DNA of 64,000 nt from Stenotrophomonas sp. BIO128-Bstrain (GTDB taxonomy: Bacteria; Pseudomonadota; Gammaproteobacteria; Xanthomonadales; Xanthomonadaceae): contig NZ_CP124620.1 in the NCBI RefSeq assembly GCF_030128875.1, positions 4,200,501-4,264,500 on the forward strand, written 5' to 3'. Under the pieces are notes generated by a model that saw only the letters and a list, made by a program, of their open reading frames with translations, did not search any database and had not been told where the DNA came from. Shown one piece after another: positions 25,048 to 34,168 of this stretch (position 1 is the first letter of the stretch; each line of letters starts with the position of its first letter). The position numbers were made by a program, and so were the translations under genes.

Positions 25048-27363
25048 TCAGCCCTGCAACGGGGCGCGCAGGCGGGCGTGATAGCCGCCCAGCGCGATCC
25101 GTGCACGCGCGAACTCGGCGATCAACAGCGCCACCGCGACCGCGGGGCGCTCCAGCGTGCCGGCGCGGGCATCGTGCTCGATCCGCCAGGCCGCGGCCGA
25201 CAAGGCCATCGCACCCACATTCGCACTGGCGGATTTGAGGCTGTGCGCCAACGCGCGCAGCTGGTCCAGATCCGCGGCAACCGAGGCGTCCTGCAGCTGC
25301 CGGATCAACGGTGGCGTGTCATCCAGGAACACGCCGATGATGCGCGCGGTGTCGGCGCCGACTACCTCCAGCAGTTCATCCAGCACCTCCTGATCGAGCA
25401 CCGGGGCCGGTGACTCGTCGCGGGTCGGCGAAGCGGCGGGCGGAGCCGGCGCGTGCTGAGGCAGGGACGGTGGCTGCACTGCCGGGTCATCGGCCATCGC
25501 ACTGCCCCAGCGCGCCAGTACGGCCTGCAGCGTTTCGCGGTTGATCGGCTTGGACAGGTAGTCATCCATGCCGGCCTGCAGGCAGCGCTCGCGGTCGCCG
25601 GCCATCGCGTTGGCGGTCATCGCCACGATCGGCAACCGTGCGGTGCCGCGCGGGGCCTCGTGCGCGCGCCAACGGCGGGTGGTGTCGTAGCCATCCAGCA
25701 CCGGCATCTGGCAATCCATCAACACCACATCGAATGGCCGCGCGTGCAGCGCCGCCAGCGCCTGCTCGCCCTGCGTGGCGGTCTCCACCTCGCAGCCCAA
25801 TACCTGCAGCAGGCGCTGGGCGACCAGCAGGTTCACGCTGTTGTCCTCCACCAGCAGCACGCGCAATGGGAACTGCGGCAGGGCCATGGGCGAGCCGGCG
25901 TACTCCACCTCGGCCAGCAGCGCGGCCGGCCGGGCGCTGGCGACCACCGGCCTCAGCAGTGCATGCAGTTCGCTGTCTGCAACCTGCCGCGGCAGCGCCG
26001 GTCCCGGGCCGAGGGCCTCGGGCGCGGGTGCCTCCTCGCCGTACAGCCACAACAGCTGCGCTCCGGCATGCCGCTCGTTGCCGGCCAATGCCTTCTGCAG
26101 CGCCTGGGTGCCGTGACGCAGGCCGTCAGTGTCGGCGATGACCCAGGCCAGCACCGGGTCGATGCCGGGGCGCTGCGGCGCGCGCAGGGCGTCGATCGCT
26201 TCGGCGGCGGTCTCCACCGTGTGCAGGCGCAGGTCATGGTGCTGGGCCACGCGCTCGATGCGCTGGGCCAGCAACGCATCGCGCGTGATCAGCAGGGCGC
26301 GGCGCACGGTGCCGATGGCGGGCAGGTCGCCGATCACCTTGAGCAGCGGGATCTCGAACCAGAACGTGGCGCCCTGCCCGGGCGTGGAATGCACGCCGAT
26401 GCGGCCGTGCATGAGATCGATGATGCGCTTGCAGATCGCCAGCCCCAGGCCGGTGCCGCCATACAGGCGCGTGGTCGAGGCATCGGCCTGGCTGAAGGAC
26501 TGGAACAGGCGCGCCTGCAGGGCGTCATCGATGCCGATGCCGCTGTCGGCGATCTCGAACCGCAGCTGGTGCTGTGCGTTGGTCTCGCCCTGGCGCTGCA
26601 CGCGCAGCCGGATCTGGCCGCGCTCGGTGAACTTGATCGCGTTGACCAGCAGGTTGCTGAGCACCTGGCGCAGCCGCACCGGATCGCCGCGAACCGACAA
26701 CCGCACCGCCGGGTCCAGCTCGAGCGACAGCTGCAGGCCCTTGGGATCGGCGGCACGCTGCATGAGCTGCACCAGTCCTTCCAGCAGCTCGCGCAGGTTG
26801 AACGTGGTGATCTCCAGGTTCAGGCCCCTGGCTTCGAGCCGCGAGTAATCGAGGATGTCATCGACGATGCGAAGCAGCTGCTGCGAGCTGGTCGCGGCGG
26901 TCTGCAGCATCTGCCGCTGGTCGCTGCCGAGCTGGCCGCGCGCGATCAGGTCCAGCATCGGCAGGATGCCGTTGAGCGGCGTGCGGATCTCATGGCTCAT
27001 CGTGGCCAGGAACTCACCCTTGGCCAGCGCCGCGGCTTCGGCGGCCTGCTTGGCGCTGAGCAGTTCCTGTTCGAGCTGGTTCTGCTGCTGCCGGCGTTGT
27101 TGAAGGTGATCGCGCTCCAGCAGCAGCGACTCGCTGCGCAGCTGCAGGGTGTGGAACTGATCCTGCGTCTCCCGCCAGCGGCGCACCACCTGCAGCGCAG
27201 CCAGCAGCGCCAGCACGGCGGTGCCCGCGGCGATGTCGATCCAGGGGCCATTGGCGCCGATCCGTGCCATCACGCCGGCGGTCGCGCAGGCCGCGGCCGA
27301 CCCGGCGGCGATCCACAGCGAGGCCGGGGTGGGCGAGGGGGCTGGCCGTCCGTGGCGTCCCAT
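25048..27363 (-). CDS. Hybrid sensor histidine kinase with receiver and Hpt domains
   Basis: A 771-residue membrane-associated phosphorelay kinase. Order: two hydrophobic helices (about 15-33, 40-60) with almost no periplasmic loop, coiled coil to about 110, HisKA with MSHEIRTPLNGI (H124), HATPase with NLLVNAIKFTERG, DSGIGI, and GGTGLGLAICKRI, a degenerate receiver-like region (about 360-480), a receiver with VEDNSVN and VVLMDCQMPVLDG (phospho-Asp), and C-terminal Hpt with LAHSLKSASANVGA. The sensor helices suggest membrane or redox cues rather than a ligand domain. It starts two bases after the FimX-like gene stop, so the two form an operon. Confidence 0.9.
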   Translation of the reverse strand: MGRHGRPAPSPTPASLWIAAGSAAACATAGVMARIGANGPWIDIAAGTAVLALLAALQVVRRWRETQDQFHTLQLRSESLLLERDHLQQRRQQQNQLEQELLSAKQAAEAAALAKGEFLATMSHEIRTPLNGILPMLDLIARGQLGSDQRQMLQTAATSSQQLLRIVDDILDYSRLEARGLNLEITTFNLRELLEGLVQLMQRAADPKGLQLSLELDPAVRLSVRGDPVRLRQVLSNLLVNAIKFTERGQIRLRVQRQGETNAQHQLRFEIADSGIGIDDALQARLFQSFSQADASTTRLYGGTGLGLAICKRIIDLMHGRIGVHSTPGQGATFWFEIPLLKVIGDLPAIGTVRRALLITRDALLAQRIERVAQHHDLRLHTVETAAEAIDALRAPQRPGIDPVLAWVIADTDGLRHGTQALQKALAGNERHAGAQLLWLYGEEAPAPEALGPGPALPRQVADSELHALLRPVVASARPAALLAEVEYAGSPMALPQFPLRVLLVEDNSVNLLVAQRLLQVLGCEVETATQGEQALAALHARPFDVVLMDCQMPVLDGYDTTRRWRAHEAPRGTARLPIVAMTANAMAGDRERCLQAGMDDYLSKPINRETLQAVLARWGSAMADDPAVQPPSLPQHAPAPPAASPTRDESPAPVLDQEVLDELLEVVGADTARIIGVFLDDTPPLIRQLQDASVAADLDQLRALAHSLKSASANVGAMALSAAAWRIEHDARAGTLERPAVAVALLIAEFARARIALGGYHARLRAPLQG

Positions 27364-27365
27364 GC

Positions 27366-29225
27366 TCAGAGCACCGAGTTCTGGAAGTCGAAGTTCAGTT
27401 CGCTGCCGGCGGACTGGACCATGTTGCCCTGGATGAAATCAACGCCGCTGATCCACATCGCGGCCGCGGCCTGCGGATCTTCGATCTGCTGGCCGATGAT
27501 GCGCAGCCCGGCGCGGTGCGCCCGGTCGATCGCTGCGCGCAGTTCGTCGCGGGTCTGCTGGTTGGCATGGCTGTTGGAGAAGCGCGCGGCCATGCGCACA
27601 TACGCCAGCGGCAGCTGCGCCATCAAGGCGTTGGCCTCATCGCCCGGCTCGAACTGGCTCAGGCAGAAGCGCACGCCGGCCGCATGCATGCGCGTGCAGA
27701 ACTGCTGCAGGGTGACGGTGTGGATCAGGGCATCAGGCAGGCGCACGTCGATGACCAGCGCGCTGCCGTCGATCTGGCGGCTGGCCAGCGACTCCAGCAG
27801 CCAATCGCCGAACGCATCGCGGGCCAGCGTGCGCAGCGACTGCGAGACGAACAGGTGCAGCGGTTGCGCGGCGTGGCGATACAGATCCAGCAGGCCCAGC
27901 GCGTGGTCGAGCACCTGCTGGTCAAGATCGGCGATGCGCCCGGCCGCCTCGGCCGCCGGAATCACCTGGCCGGCGGCCAGCACACTGCCATCGGCCTGGC
28001 GCAGCCGCAGCAGCACCTGGTACTGCGCGGTGTTGCCGCCGGCGACGGCGACGATGGGTTGATAGGCCAGTTCCAGTTGCCCTTCCAGCAACGCAAGATG
28101 TTCCTGTGCGGCCACATCTTCGCGACGCACATAGGCGGCCACGCCGGCGGTCAGCAGGCGCGCCTGCAGCGTCGTGCGTTCGACCGCTTCCAGCGCGCTG
28201 CCCGCGTCGGAGAAGCCCGGGGAAAGCTGGGCATGGCCGACCACGCCGCGCAGGTGCACCGATTCGTCATCGCGGATCACGAACGCGCGCGTGGACAACT
28301 GTTCGCGCAGCGCGTGCGCCATCGTATCCAGCGTGTCCTCGTCGGCATCGCGGGCCAGGACCAGGAAGCTGTTGTCGTTCAAGCGCGCCAGCAGGTGCGG
28401 TTGCGCGGCATCGGCCAGGCGTTGGCCGGCCTGGGTCATCAGCCGTTCGAAGGCGGCATAGCCATAGCGTTCGCGCAGGCCGAGCGCACTGGCGATCTCG
28501 ATGAAGAACAGGCCGCCGCGATCGCGGTGCGCGAGCGAGGTGCCCAGCTCCTGCATCACGTGATGGCGGGTGGGCAGGCCGGTCTCGGGATTGTTCATCG
28601 CCGGCGCACCCGCGTTGCCCGCCTGCGAGGCGGCCTGCGCACGGGCGCGGCGGATCCGGTTGGAGACGGCCGCGATCAGGTGGCGCGGGCGGATCGGCTT
28701 GCTGAGGAAATCATCGGCACCGCTGTCGAGTACCTCGAACTGGCGCTCCGGATCCGGGTCGCCACTGAGGAACACGATCGGCAGCAGCTGCTGGCCAGGC
28801 TGCTGGCGGATCAACGCGGTCAGGCGCATGCCGTCCAGGCCGGGCAGGTGCAGGTCCATCAGGATCAGGTCGGGGCGATGCTCGGCGATGGCCTGCTGCA
28901 CGCCTTCGGCATCGCCGTGCACCAGCGCCTGCATGCCGGCGCCGTGCAGCACGCTCTGTGCGAACAGCGCCTGCGAGCGGTCGTCTTCGACGATCAGGAC
29001 GCGGTACGGCGAATCGATGCCTGGCGGCACCAGGTCGCTGGCATCGGTGGTCATTGGCGGCAGCAACGGCGGCGGGCTGGCCGGCACAGGATTGAGCGCG
29101 ACGACATTGCTGTGCGCCAACGCGGCGGGCGTGGCCTGGCGTTGCCAGCGCTGCCAGTGCTCGGCCGGCGGCGTTTCAGCGCGCACGGCGCGGGCGGGTG
29201 CAACAACGTTGTCGTGAACGGCCAT
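27366..29225 (-). CDS. fimX: FimX-like degenerate REC-GGDEF-EAL protein
   Basis: A 619-residue protein with an N-terminal receiver (about residues 72-190: VLIVEDDRSQALFAQ, LILMDLHLPGLDGMR with phospho-Asp, FLSGD), a degenerate GGDEF domain (about 220-360; NDNSF replaces GGDEF), and a C-terminal EAL domain (about 375-615; YQVLLRLR replaces E-x-L, so the catalytic glutamate is lost). The end FIQGNMVQS...LNFDFQNSVL resembles FimX, the c-di-GMP receptor for type IV pilus function. So it is probably a c-di-GMP effector rather than an enzyme. Start ATG 29225 has GGGAG upstream. It is cotranscribed with the kinase. Confidence 0.7.
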   Translation of the reverse strand: MAVHDNVVAPARAVRAETPPAEHWQRWQRQATPAALAHSNVVALNPVPASPPPLLPPMTTDASDLVPPGIDSPYRVLIVEDDRSQALFAQSVLHGAGMQALVHGDAEGVQQAIAEHRPDLILMDLHLPGLDGMRLTALIRQQPGQQLLPIVFLSGDPDPERQFEVLDSGADDFLSKPIRPRHLIAAVSNRIRRARAQAASQAGNAGAPAMNNPETGLPTRHHVMQELGTSLAHRDRGGLFFIEIASALGLRERYGYAAFERLMTQAGQRLADAAQPHLLARLNDNSFLVLARDADEDTLDTMAHALREQLSTRAFVIRDDESVHLRGVVGHAQLSPGFSDAGSALEAVERTTLQARLLTAGVAAYVRREDVAAQEHLALLEGQLELAYQPIVAVAGGNTAQYQVLLRLRQADGSVLAAGQVIPAAEAAGRIADLDQQVLDHALGLLDLYRHAAQPLHLFVSQSLRTLARDAFGDWLLESLASRQIDGSALVIDVRLPDALIHTVTLQQFCTRMHAAGVRFCLSQFEPGDEANALMAQLPLAYVRMAARFSNSHANQQTRDELRAAIDRAHRAGLRIIGQQIEDPQAAAAMWISGVDFIQGNMVQSAGSELNFDFQNSVL

Positions 29226-29282
29226 CCGTACTCCCAGTCTGCGCCGCAATTATGCGATGAACGCCCGGAGGCAGGGCGCGCC

Positions 29283-29909
29283 TTACCGGGGCAGGGTGCC
29301 CGGTTTCACCTGCGTCTGCCCACTGTCGGCCTGGCGCATCAGCCAGCGCATCCCCTTCCACAGCGTCCGCCAGATCATCCACACGATCAACGCGCCGATC
29401 AGGCTGCACGCCACCACCAGGATCAGCGCCAGCCACGGGTGCGCCAGTGCGAGCGCCAGCCCGCCGACCACCACGGTGTCTTCGGCCGCCGAGGCGACCC
29501 AGTTGCTGGCCGGTTCGGGCGAGGTGTTGAGCAGGGCACGGGTGCCGGACTTCAGCCCGTGGCTGGCCAGCGCCACCCCGGCCCCGGCCACCAGGGCGGT
29601 ACCGCTGAGTTCACCGCTGGGCGAGAGCGTGGCCGCGGCCAGGAACGCACCCGCCGGTACCCGGGCCAGGGTCTGGACCAGGTCCCAGACTGAATCGACC
29701 CCGGGGATCTTGTCGGCGAAGAACTCGGCGATGGCCAGCGCGGCCGAGGTGCCCAGCACCCACCACGATTCGGTGGCCTGCAGCGCGGGCGGCAGGTCGA
29801 CCCAGCCGAGCAGGCCGGCCAGCCCCACGCCGAACACGGTCAGGTACACGCGGATACCGGCCAGCCAGGCCAGCAGGATGCCGATCACGAACAGGTGGGC
29901 TTCGGTCAT
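29283..29909 (-). CDS. DUF4126 membrane protein
   Basis: A 208-residue protein with about five hydrophobic helices and the DUF4126 layout: GIRVYLTVFGVGLAG near the N-terminus, a central FFADKIPGVDSVWDLVQT loop, and GVALASHGLKSGTRALLNTS in the middle. The chosen start ATG 29909 drops 13 residues encoded only by a longer frame. Function is unknown. It is 57 bases upstream of the FimX-like gene on the same strand and may head that operon. Confidence 0.8.
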   Translation of the reverse strand: MTEAHLFVIGILLAWLAGIRVYLTVFGVGLAGLLGWVDLPPALQATESWWVLGTSAALAIAEFFADKIPGVDSVWDLVQTLARVPAGAFLAAATLSPSGELSGTALVAGAGVALASHGLKSGTRALLNTSPEPASNWVASAAEDTVVVGGLALALAHPWLALILVVACSLIGALIVWMIWRTLWKGMRWLMRQADSGQTQVKPGTLPR

Positions 29910-30090
29910 GGCACGCGCTCCGGTGGCAGAATGTGCACAGGCGCACACTATCGTGGATGACGTCCATGAACGCTACTGCCCGGATCCCGAGCCTGCGCGG
30001 ACAAGGCCTTTCCCCTGACTTACACTAGCCCGTCGTTCCAGACAGGGGCCGTTGCGACAGCGCCGGCAGGCGCGGTCGCCCAGGACTGCC

Positions 30091-30840
30091 ATGAATAAGC
30101 CCACACCTTCCCGCATCCAGATCCGTCGGCCGGGCACGCCGCCCGTGCAGGACCGCAAGCGCCTGCTGGTGCTGGGCGGTGCCTGGCTGCTGTCGCTGAT
30201 CCTGGCCGCGCTGCTCGGCGCCTGGCTGGGCTCGCCCGGCGGCGACGTCGGCACCCAGCTCAAGGCCGCCGAGACCCGCAACGAGCGCCTCCAGCAGCAG
30301 CTCATCGAACTGCAGCAGCGCCAGGCGACCCTGCAGGCCTCCGACCGCATCAGCCGTGCTGCCAATACCGAGGTCCAGGCCTCGCTGGGTGAGCGCGATG
30401 AAGAGATCGCCGGCCTGCGCGCCGACGTGGCCTTCTACGAGCGCCTGGTCGGGGCGACCAGCCAGCGCAAGGGCCTGAACACCCATTCGGTGGAGTTTTC
30501 GCCGGAAACCGGCGGCACCTGGCAGTACGCCGTGGTGCTGACCCAGAACCTGAACCGCGGGGCGATCAGCCAGGGGCAGATGCGCTTCACCGTGGAAGGC
30601 GTCAAGGACGGCAAGCTGACCTCGGTCAGCTGGGACGAGCTGCACCAGCGCACCAAGGTACCGGGCCAGGACTATTCCTTCCGGTACTTCCAGCAGCTCA
30701 CCGGCAGCGTGATGCTGCCCCAAGGCTTCACCCCGCAACGTGTGCGGGTCACGCTGGGATCGGGCGCGGGGGGCGCCACCCAGGTATTCGATTGGAAACA
30801 GGCCGGGGCACCGGCGGCATCGGCAAAAGAAGGGGAGTAA
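30091..30840 (+). CDS. DUF6776-type single-pass membrane protein
   Basis: A 249-residue protein with a basic cytoplasmic head, one transmembrane helix at about residues 27-50 (LLVLGGAWLLSLILAALLG), a coiled coil (about 65-110, rich in Q, E and L) and a periplasmic beta-rich domain (HSVEFSPETGGTWQYAVVLT). The layout fits DUF6776 proteins found upstream of bactofilins. The bactofilin gene follows after four bases, so a shared role in cell-envelope or cytoskeleton positioning is a reasonable inference. Start is ATG 30091. Confidence 0.75.
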   Translation: MNKPTPSRIQIRRPGTPPVQDRKRLLVLGGAWLLSLILAALLGAWLGSPGGDVGTQLKAAETRNERLQQQLIELQQRQATLQASDRISRAANTEVQASLGERDEEIAGLRADVAFYERLVGATSQRKGLNTHSVEFSPETGGTWQYAVVLTQNLNRGAISQGQMRFTVEGVKDGKLTSVSWDELHQRTKVPGQDYSFRYFQQLTGSVMLPQGFTPQRVRVTLGSGAGGATQVFDWKQAGAPAASAKEGE

Positions 30841-30844
30841 GCCC

Positions 30845-31306
30845 ATGTTTGGCAGCAACAAGTCCAACCGCGACGGACATCTGGTCGTGGACGCGCTGAT
30901 CGGCGCGCAGGTGGTGATCCGCGGGGACGTGGAATTCAGCGGTGGCCTGTATGTGGAAGGCACCATCCTGGGCAAGGTGATCGCCCAGGACGGCGCCAGC
31001 AACGCCACCCTGACGGTGGCCGAGCACGGCGCCATCGAGGGCGAGATCCGCGCCCAGGTGGTGGTCATCAGCGGCCGCCTGGATGGGGATGTGCACGCCA
31101 CCGAGCGGGTCGAACTGACCCCCAGCGCCCGGGTCACCGGCAATATCCACTACCAGGTGGTGGAAATGCACGCCGGTGCCCAGCTGACCGGCCGCCTGAT
31201 CCACACCTCGGCGCAGATGGCCCTGCCGCCGCCGTCCGGGGATGCGGACGAGGGCAAGGGCAAGGACACCGCCGCCCGCAAGAAGCTGGCCGAGGCGATG
31301 GCCTGA
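30845..31306 (+). CDS. Bactofilin
   Basis: A 153-residue polymer-forming cytoskeletal protein. The core (about 15-115) is a beta-helix of repeating turns such as ALIGAQVVIRGDVEFSGGLY and GAIEGEIRAQVVVISGRLDG, with disordered ends. Start ATG 30845 follows GGGAG. Bactofilins assemble into filaments that position cell-wall enzymes, stalks or pili. The N-terminus (MFGSNKSNRDG) is short, as usual. It is coupled to the DUF6776 gene and followed by erpA. Confidence 0.9.
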   Translation: MFGSNKSNRDGHLVVDALIGAQVVIRGDVEFSGGLYVEGTILGKVIAQDGASNATLTVAEHGAIEGEIRAQVVVISGRLDGDVHATERVELTPSARVTGNIHYQVVEMHAGAQLTGRLIHTSAQMALPPPSGDADEGKGKDTAARKKLAEAMA

Positions 31307-31360
31307 ATCGCGCCGGCGCCTCACCTTGAAACCGTGCTCATGCAGCCCCATGCTGGGGGC

Positions 31361-31750
31361 ATGAGCACGCTTGTTTCCCTGCCCGGCGCACCCGCCGCCG
31401 CGCCGAACTACCAGTCCCTGGACCGTCCGCTGAACTTCACCGAGGCCGCTGCGGCCAAGGTCAAGGAGCTGATCCAGGATGAGGGCAACGCTGCCCTCGC
31501 CCTGCGCGTCTACATCGAAGGCGGTGGCTGTTCCGGCTTCCAGTACGGGTTCGAGTTCGATGAGAACCGGGCCGAGGACGATCTGGCGGTGGATACCGCG
31601 GGCGTCACCCTGCTGGTGGATCCGCTGAGCCTGCAGTACCTGATGGGCGCCGAGGTGGATTACACCGAGAGCCTGACCGGCGCGCAGTTCGTGATCCGCA
31701 ATCCGAACGCGAAGACCACCTGCGGCTGCGGCAGCAGTTTCAGCATGTGA
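31361..31750 (+). CDS. erpA: Iron-sulfur cluster insertion protein ErpA
   Basis: A-type carrier that passes Fe-S clusters to apoproteins. Starting at ATG 31361 gives 129 residues. The three conserved cysteines are in [15 protein letters not shown] and [11 protein letters not shown]. An N-terminal extension of about 20 residues ([19 protein letters not shown]) precedes the core. It is monocistronic or reads on from the bactofilin gene 54 bases upstream. Confidence 0.93.
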   Translation: MSTLVSLPGAPAAAPNYQSLDRPLNFTEAAAAKVKELIQDEGNAALALRVYIEGGGCSGFQYGFEFDENRAEDDLAVDTAGVTLLVDPLSLQYLMGAEVDYTESLTGAQFVIRNPNAKTTCGCGSSFSM

Positions 31751-31819
31751 TGCGCGCGCAACCGGCCTGCGGGTCGGTTGCCGCTTGCCAGTCCCGCCGA
31801 ATGTGGGCAGGCTCTTGCG

Positions 31820-32725
31820 ATGTCCAAATTCTCTTCGCAGCTTTCCGGTTTCGCCTTCGTCAGCGAGCCGTTGGAGCGCTCCGATACCCTGCGCGATGAC
31901 GCTGATGCGTTGTTGCGGCTGTGGCCGGACGCGCGCGTATTGGTGCTCGACCAGGACGGCACCGCACTGGCGGGCAACGACGGCCAGCCCCTGCCACTGA
32001 CCGGCGCCGAGCTGGGCGGTGGCCCGGGTACCGCGATCTTCCTCGGCCTGCGCGGCGAGCAGGCGTGGTTCTCGATGGAGGCCGCCGGCCTGTCGGTGAC
32101 GGCCCCGCAGCGGGTCGACCTGCGGCAGTCGGCCGCGACCTGGTCGATCGCCGATTCCACCGCCTTCTGTTACGCACGCGGCATGTCCTACTGGCAGTCG
32201 CGCACCCGTTTCTGCGGCGTGTGTGGCGGCGCGGTGACCTTCAGCCGCGGCGGCTTCGTCGGCCGCTGCGGCCAGTGCGCAACCGAACATTACCCGCGGG
32301 TGGATCCGGCCGTGATCGTGGCCGTGGAAAACCAGGGTCGGCTGCTGCTGGGCCGCCAGGCCAACTGGGCCCCGCGTCGCTATTCGGTGCTGGCCGGCTT
32401 CGTCGAGCCCGGTGAATCGCTGGAGCAGACCGTGGTCCGTGAGGTGTTCGAGGAAAGCCGGGTGCGCGTGCGCGAGTGCCGCTACCTGGGGACCCAGCCA
32501 TGGCCGTTCCCCGGCGCGCTGATGCTCGGCTTCGCCGCGACGGCCGAAGACGACGTGCCGACCGTGAACGGCGAGCTTGAGGATGCCCGCTGGTTCACCG
32601 CCCAGGAAGTGGGCGCTGCCCTGGCCCGGGATGTCGAGGACGACGGCGAAGGCATCCGCCTGTCCCCGCCGATCTCGATCTCGCGCAGCCTGATCGAGCA
32701 CTGGTACCGCCAGCAGGTCGCCTGA
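31820..32725 (+). CDS. nudC: NADH pyrophosphatase NudC
   Basis: Nudix hydrolase that cleaves NAD(H) and can remove NAD caps from RNA. The ATG at 31820 gives 301 residues. A zinc ribbon is visible (FCGVCGG and RCGQC), the Nudix box is GFVEPGESLEQTVVREVFEE, and TQPWPFPGALM matches the NudC-specific SQPWPFPxS motif. No strong Shine-Dalgarno precedes the start. An upstream ATG would add 14 residues without family support. Confidence 0.93.
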   Translation: MSKFSSQLSGFAFVSEPLERSDTLRDDADALLRLWPDARVLVLDQDGTALAGNDGQPLPLTGAELGGGPGTAIFLGLRGEQAWFSMEAAGLSVTAPQRVDLRQSAATWSIADSTAFCYARGMSYWQSRTRFCGVCGGAVTFSRGGFVGRCGQCATEHYPRVDPAVIVAVENQGRLLLGRQANWAPRRYSVLAGFVEPGESLEQTVVREVFEESRVRVRECRYLGTQPWPFPGALMLGFAATAEDDVPTVNGELEDARWFTAQEVGAALARDVEDDGEGIRLSPPISISRSLIEHWYRQQVA

Positions 32726-32845
32726 CCGTCGCCTGCCGTTGCCGCAGGCTGAACACGCGGCGCGTTACATTACCTACGGCCCGGGGAATTGCCGGGCCGC
32801 AAGGCATAGTAGCGGCGCGTTCCACGTCCCGAGCCGGAGGCTTAC

Positions 32846-33739
32846 ATGTTCACCACCCTGGTCGCCGTGCTGGTTGCCTTGGCCCTGGGCCATGTCGCGC
32901 CGGGCGCGGCCGTTGCGCTGCGGCGGTTCGGCCTCTACCGGCGCTGGCTGCAGTGGCTGGACCGGCATGCCGCCGAAGACGGCGCCTGGCGCGGACGCAA
33001 GGGTGCCTGGCTGGCGGTGCTGCCGTTCGTCGTGGTGCTGGGCCTGATCCAGTGGCTCTTCGATGATCGGATGTACGGCCTGCCGTCACTGCTGCTGGGC
33101 GTGCTGGTGCTGGTGATGTGCTGGGGCCCGCGCGACCTGGACCGCGATGTCGAGGCGGTGATCGATGCCGATGACGCCCATGCGCGTCATCTGGCGATCG
33201 CGCAGCTGCAGTCCGCCGGTGGCAGCCTGCACGAAGACGTCCCCTCGCTCGTCGAAGCAACGGTGCTCAACGCGCTGCGGCGCTGGTTCGCGGTGCTGTT
33301 CTGGTTCCTGCTGCTGGGCCCGGTCGGCGCGCTGCTGTATCGCCTGCTGGCGTTGCTGGCGGTCGGCCCGATGCGCTCGCTGGCCAGCGTGGAAGCGGTC
33401 GCCGGTGCACGCGTGGTGCTGTCCTGGCTCGAATGGCCGGTGGCGCAGCTGATGTCGCTGTCGATGGCGCTGGTCGGCAACTTCGATACCGCATTCAAGG
33501 CGTGGCGCGAGGCGCATGGCAACCAGTGGGCCGCCTCCACGCACTTCCTTGGCGCGGTCGCGCGGGCGAGCGTCAGTGCCGAGCTGCGCGAGGATGCGCA
33601 CGATTACAGCGATGCGGGCATGGTGCCGGTATGGCGTCGGCTGCCGGAACTGCGCGATGCAATGAGCCTGGTGTGGCGCATGCTGCTGTTGTGGATGGCA
33701 GTGCTGGCGTTGCTGGTGATCGCCGGCTGGGTCACCTAG
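32846..33739 (+). CDS. ampE: AmpE-like regulatory membrane protein
   Basis: A 297-residue membrane protein with about four hydrophobic segments (about 1-25, 55-95, 140-175, 275-295) and the cobalamin-biosynthesis CobD/AmpE fold features FWFLLLGPVGALLYRLLALL and NFDTAFKAWR. AmpE is encoded with AmpD and linked to beta-lactamase induction in enterobacteria; here ampD is not adjacent, so that function is by name only. Start ATG 32846 follows GGAGG. Confidence 0.82.
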   Translation: MFTTLVAVLVALALGHVAPGAAVALRRFGLYRRWLQWLDRHAAEDGAWRGRKGAWLAVLPFVVVLGLIQWLFDDRMYGLPSLLLGVLVLVMCWGPRDLDRDVEAVIDADDAHARHLAIAQLQSAGGSLHEDVPSLVEATVLNALRRWFAVLFWFLLLGPVGALLYRLLALLAVGPMRSLASVEAVAGARVVLSWLEWPVAQLMSLSMALVGNFDTAFKAWREAHGNQWAASTHFLGAVARASVSAELREDAHDYSDAGMVPVWRRLPELRDAMSLVWRMLLLWMAVLALLVIAGWVT

Positions 33740-33748
33740 CGGTTGGGA

Positions 33749-34168
33749 TCAGCCCGGTGCCAACCAGGTAAACGGCACCCACGGCAGGTTGCGTGCGATC
33801 CAGTACGCGGGCAGCAGGATCAGCCAGAAGGCGGGCTTCATCAGCAGCGTGATCAGCGGCTGCAGCACGCGTGGGCGCCAGCCCAGCGCCCAGCCGATCA
33901 CCAGCGGGGCGACGGCCAGCATCAGCATGGCCAGGGGATTCATCGAGAACGCGGCGACCACATCGCCGTGGGCCAGCGCGTGCAGTGCACGCGTCAGCCC
34001 GCAGCCGATGCAGTAGTACCCGGTAACGGCCAGGAAGCTGCACGGCGGGAACGGACTGCTGGCGCTGTTGGGGTCGTAGTGCCGCAGCACCCAGAACCCC
34101 GCGCCGGCGGCCAAGGTGGCCGGCGGCAGGGCCGCCAGCAACCAGCGCTTGCCGTGCAGCGCGATCAT
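33749..34168 (-). CDS. DUF2752 membrane protein
   Basis: A 139-residue protein with about three transmembrane helices and the DUF2752 signature CSFLAVTGYYCIGCGLTRAL (two cysteines and C-G-L-T-R). Function is unknown. Its start overlaps the stop of the CD225/dispanin gene by one base (TGATG), so the two are translationally coupled. Confidence 0.85.
   Translation of the reverse strand: MIALHGKRWLLAALPPATLAAGAGFWVLRHYDPNSASSPFPPCSFLAVTGYYCIGCGLTRALHALAHGDVVAAFSMNPLAMLMLAVAPLVIGWALGWRPRVLQPLITLLMKPAFWLILLPAYWIARNLPWVPFTWLAPG

Noticed and set aside
25453..29693. Two long plus-strand frames over the hybrid kinase and FimX-like genes
   Set aside because: Both are shadows of the minus-strand genes; no domain, signal or ribosome site supports them.
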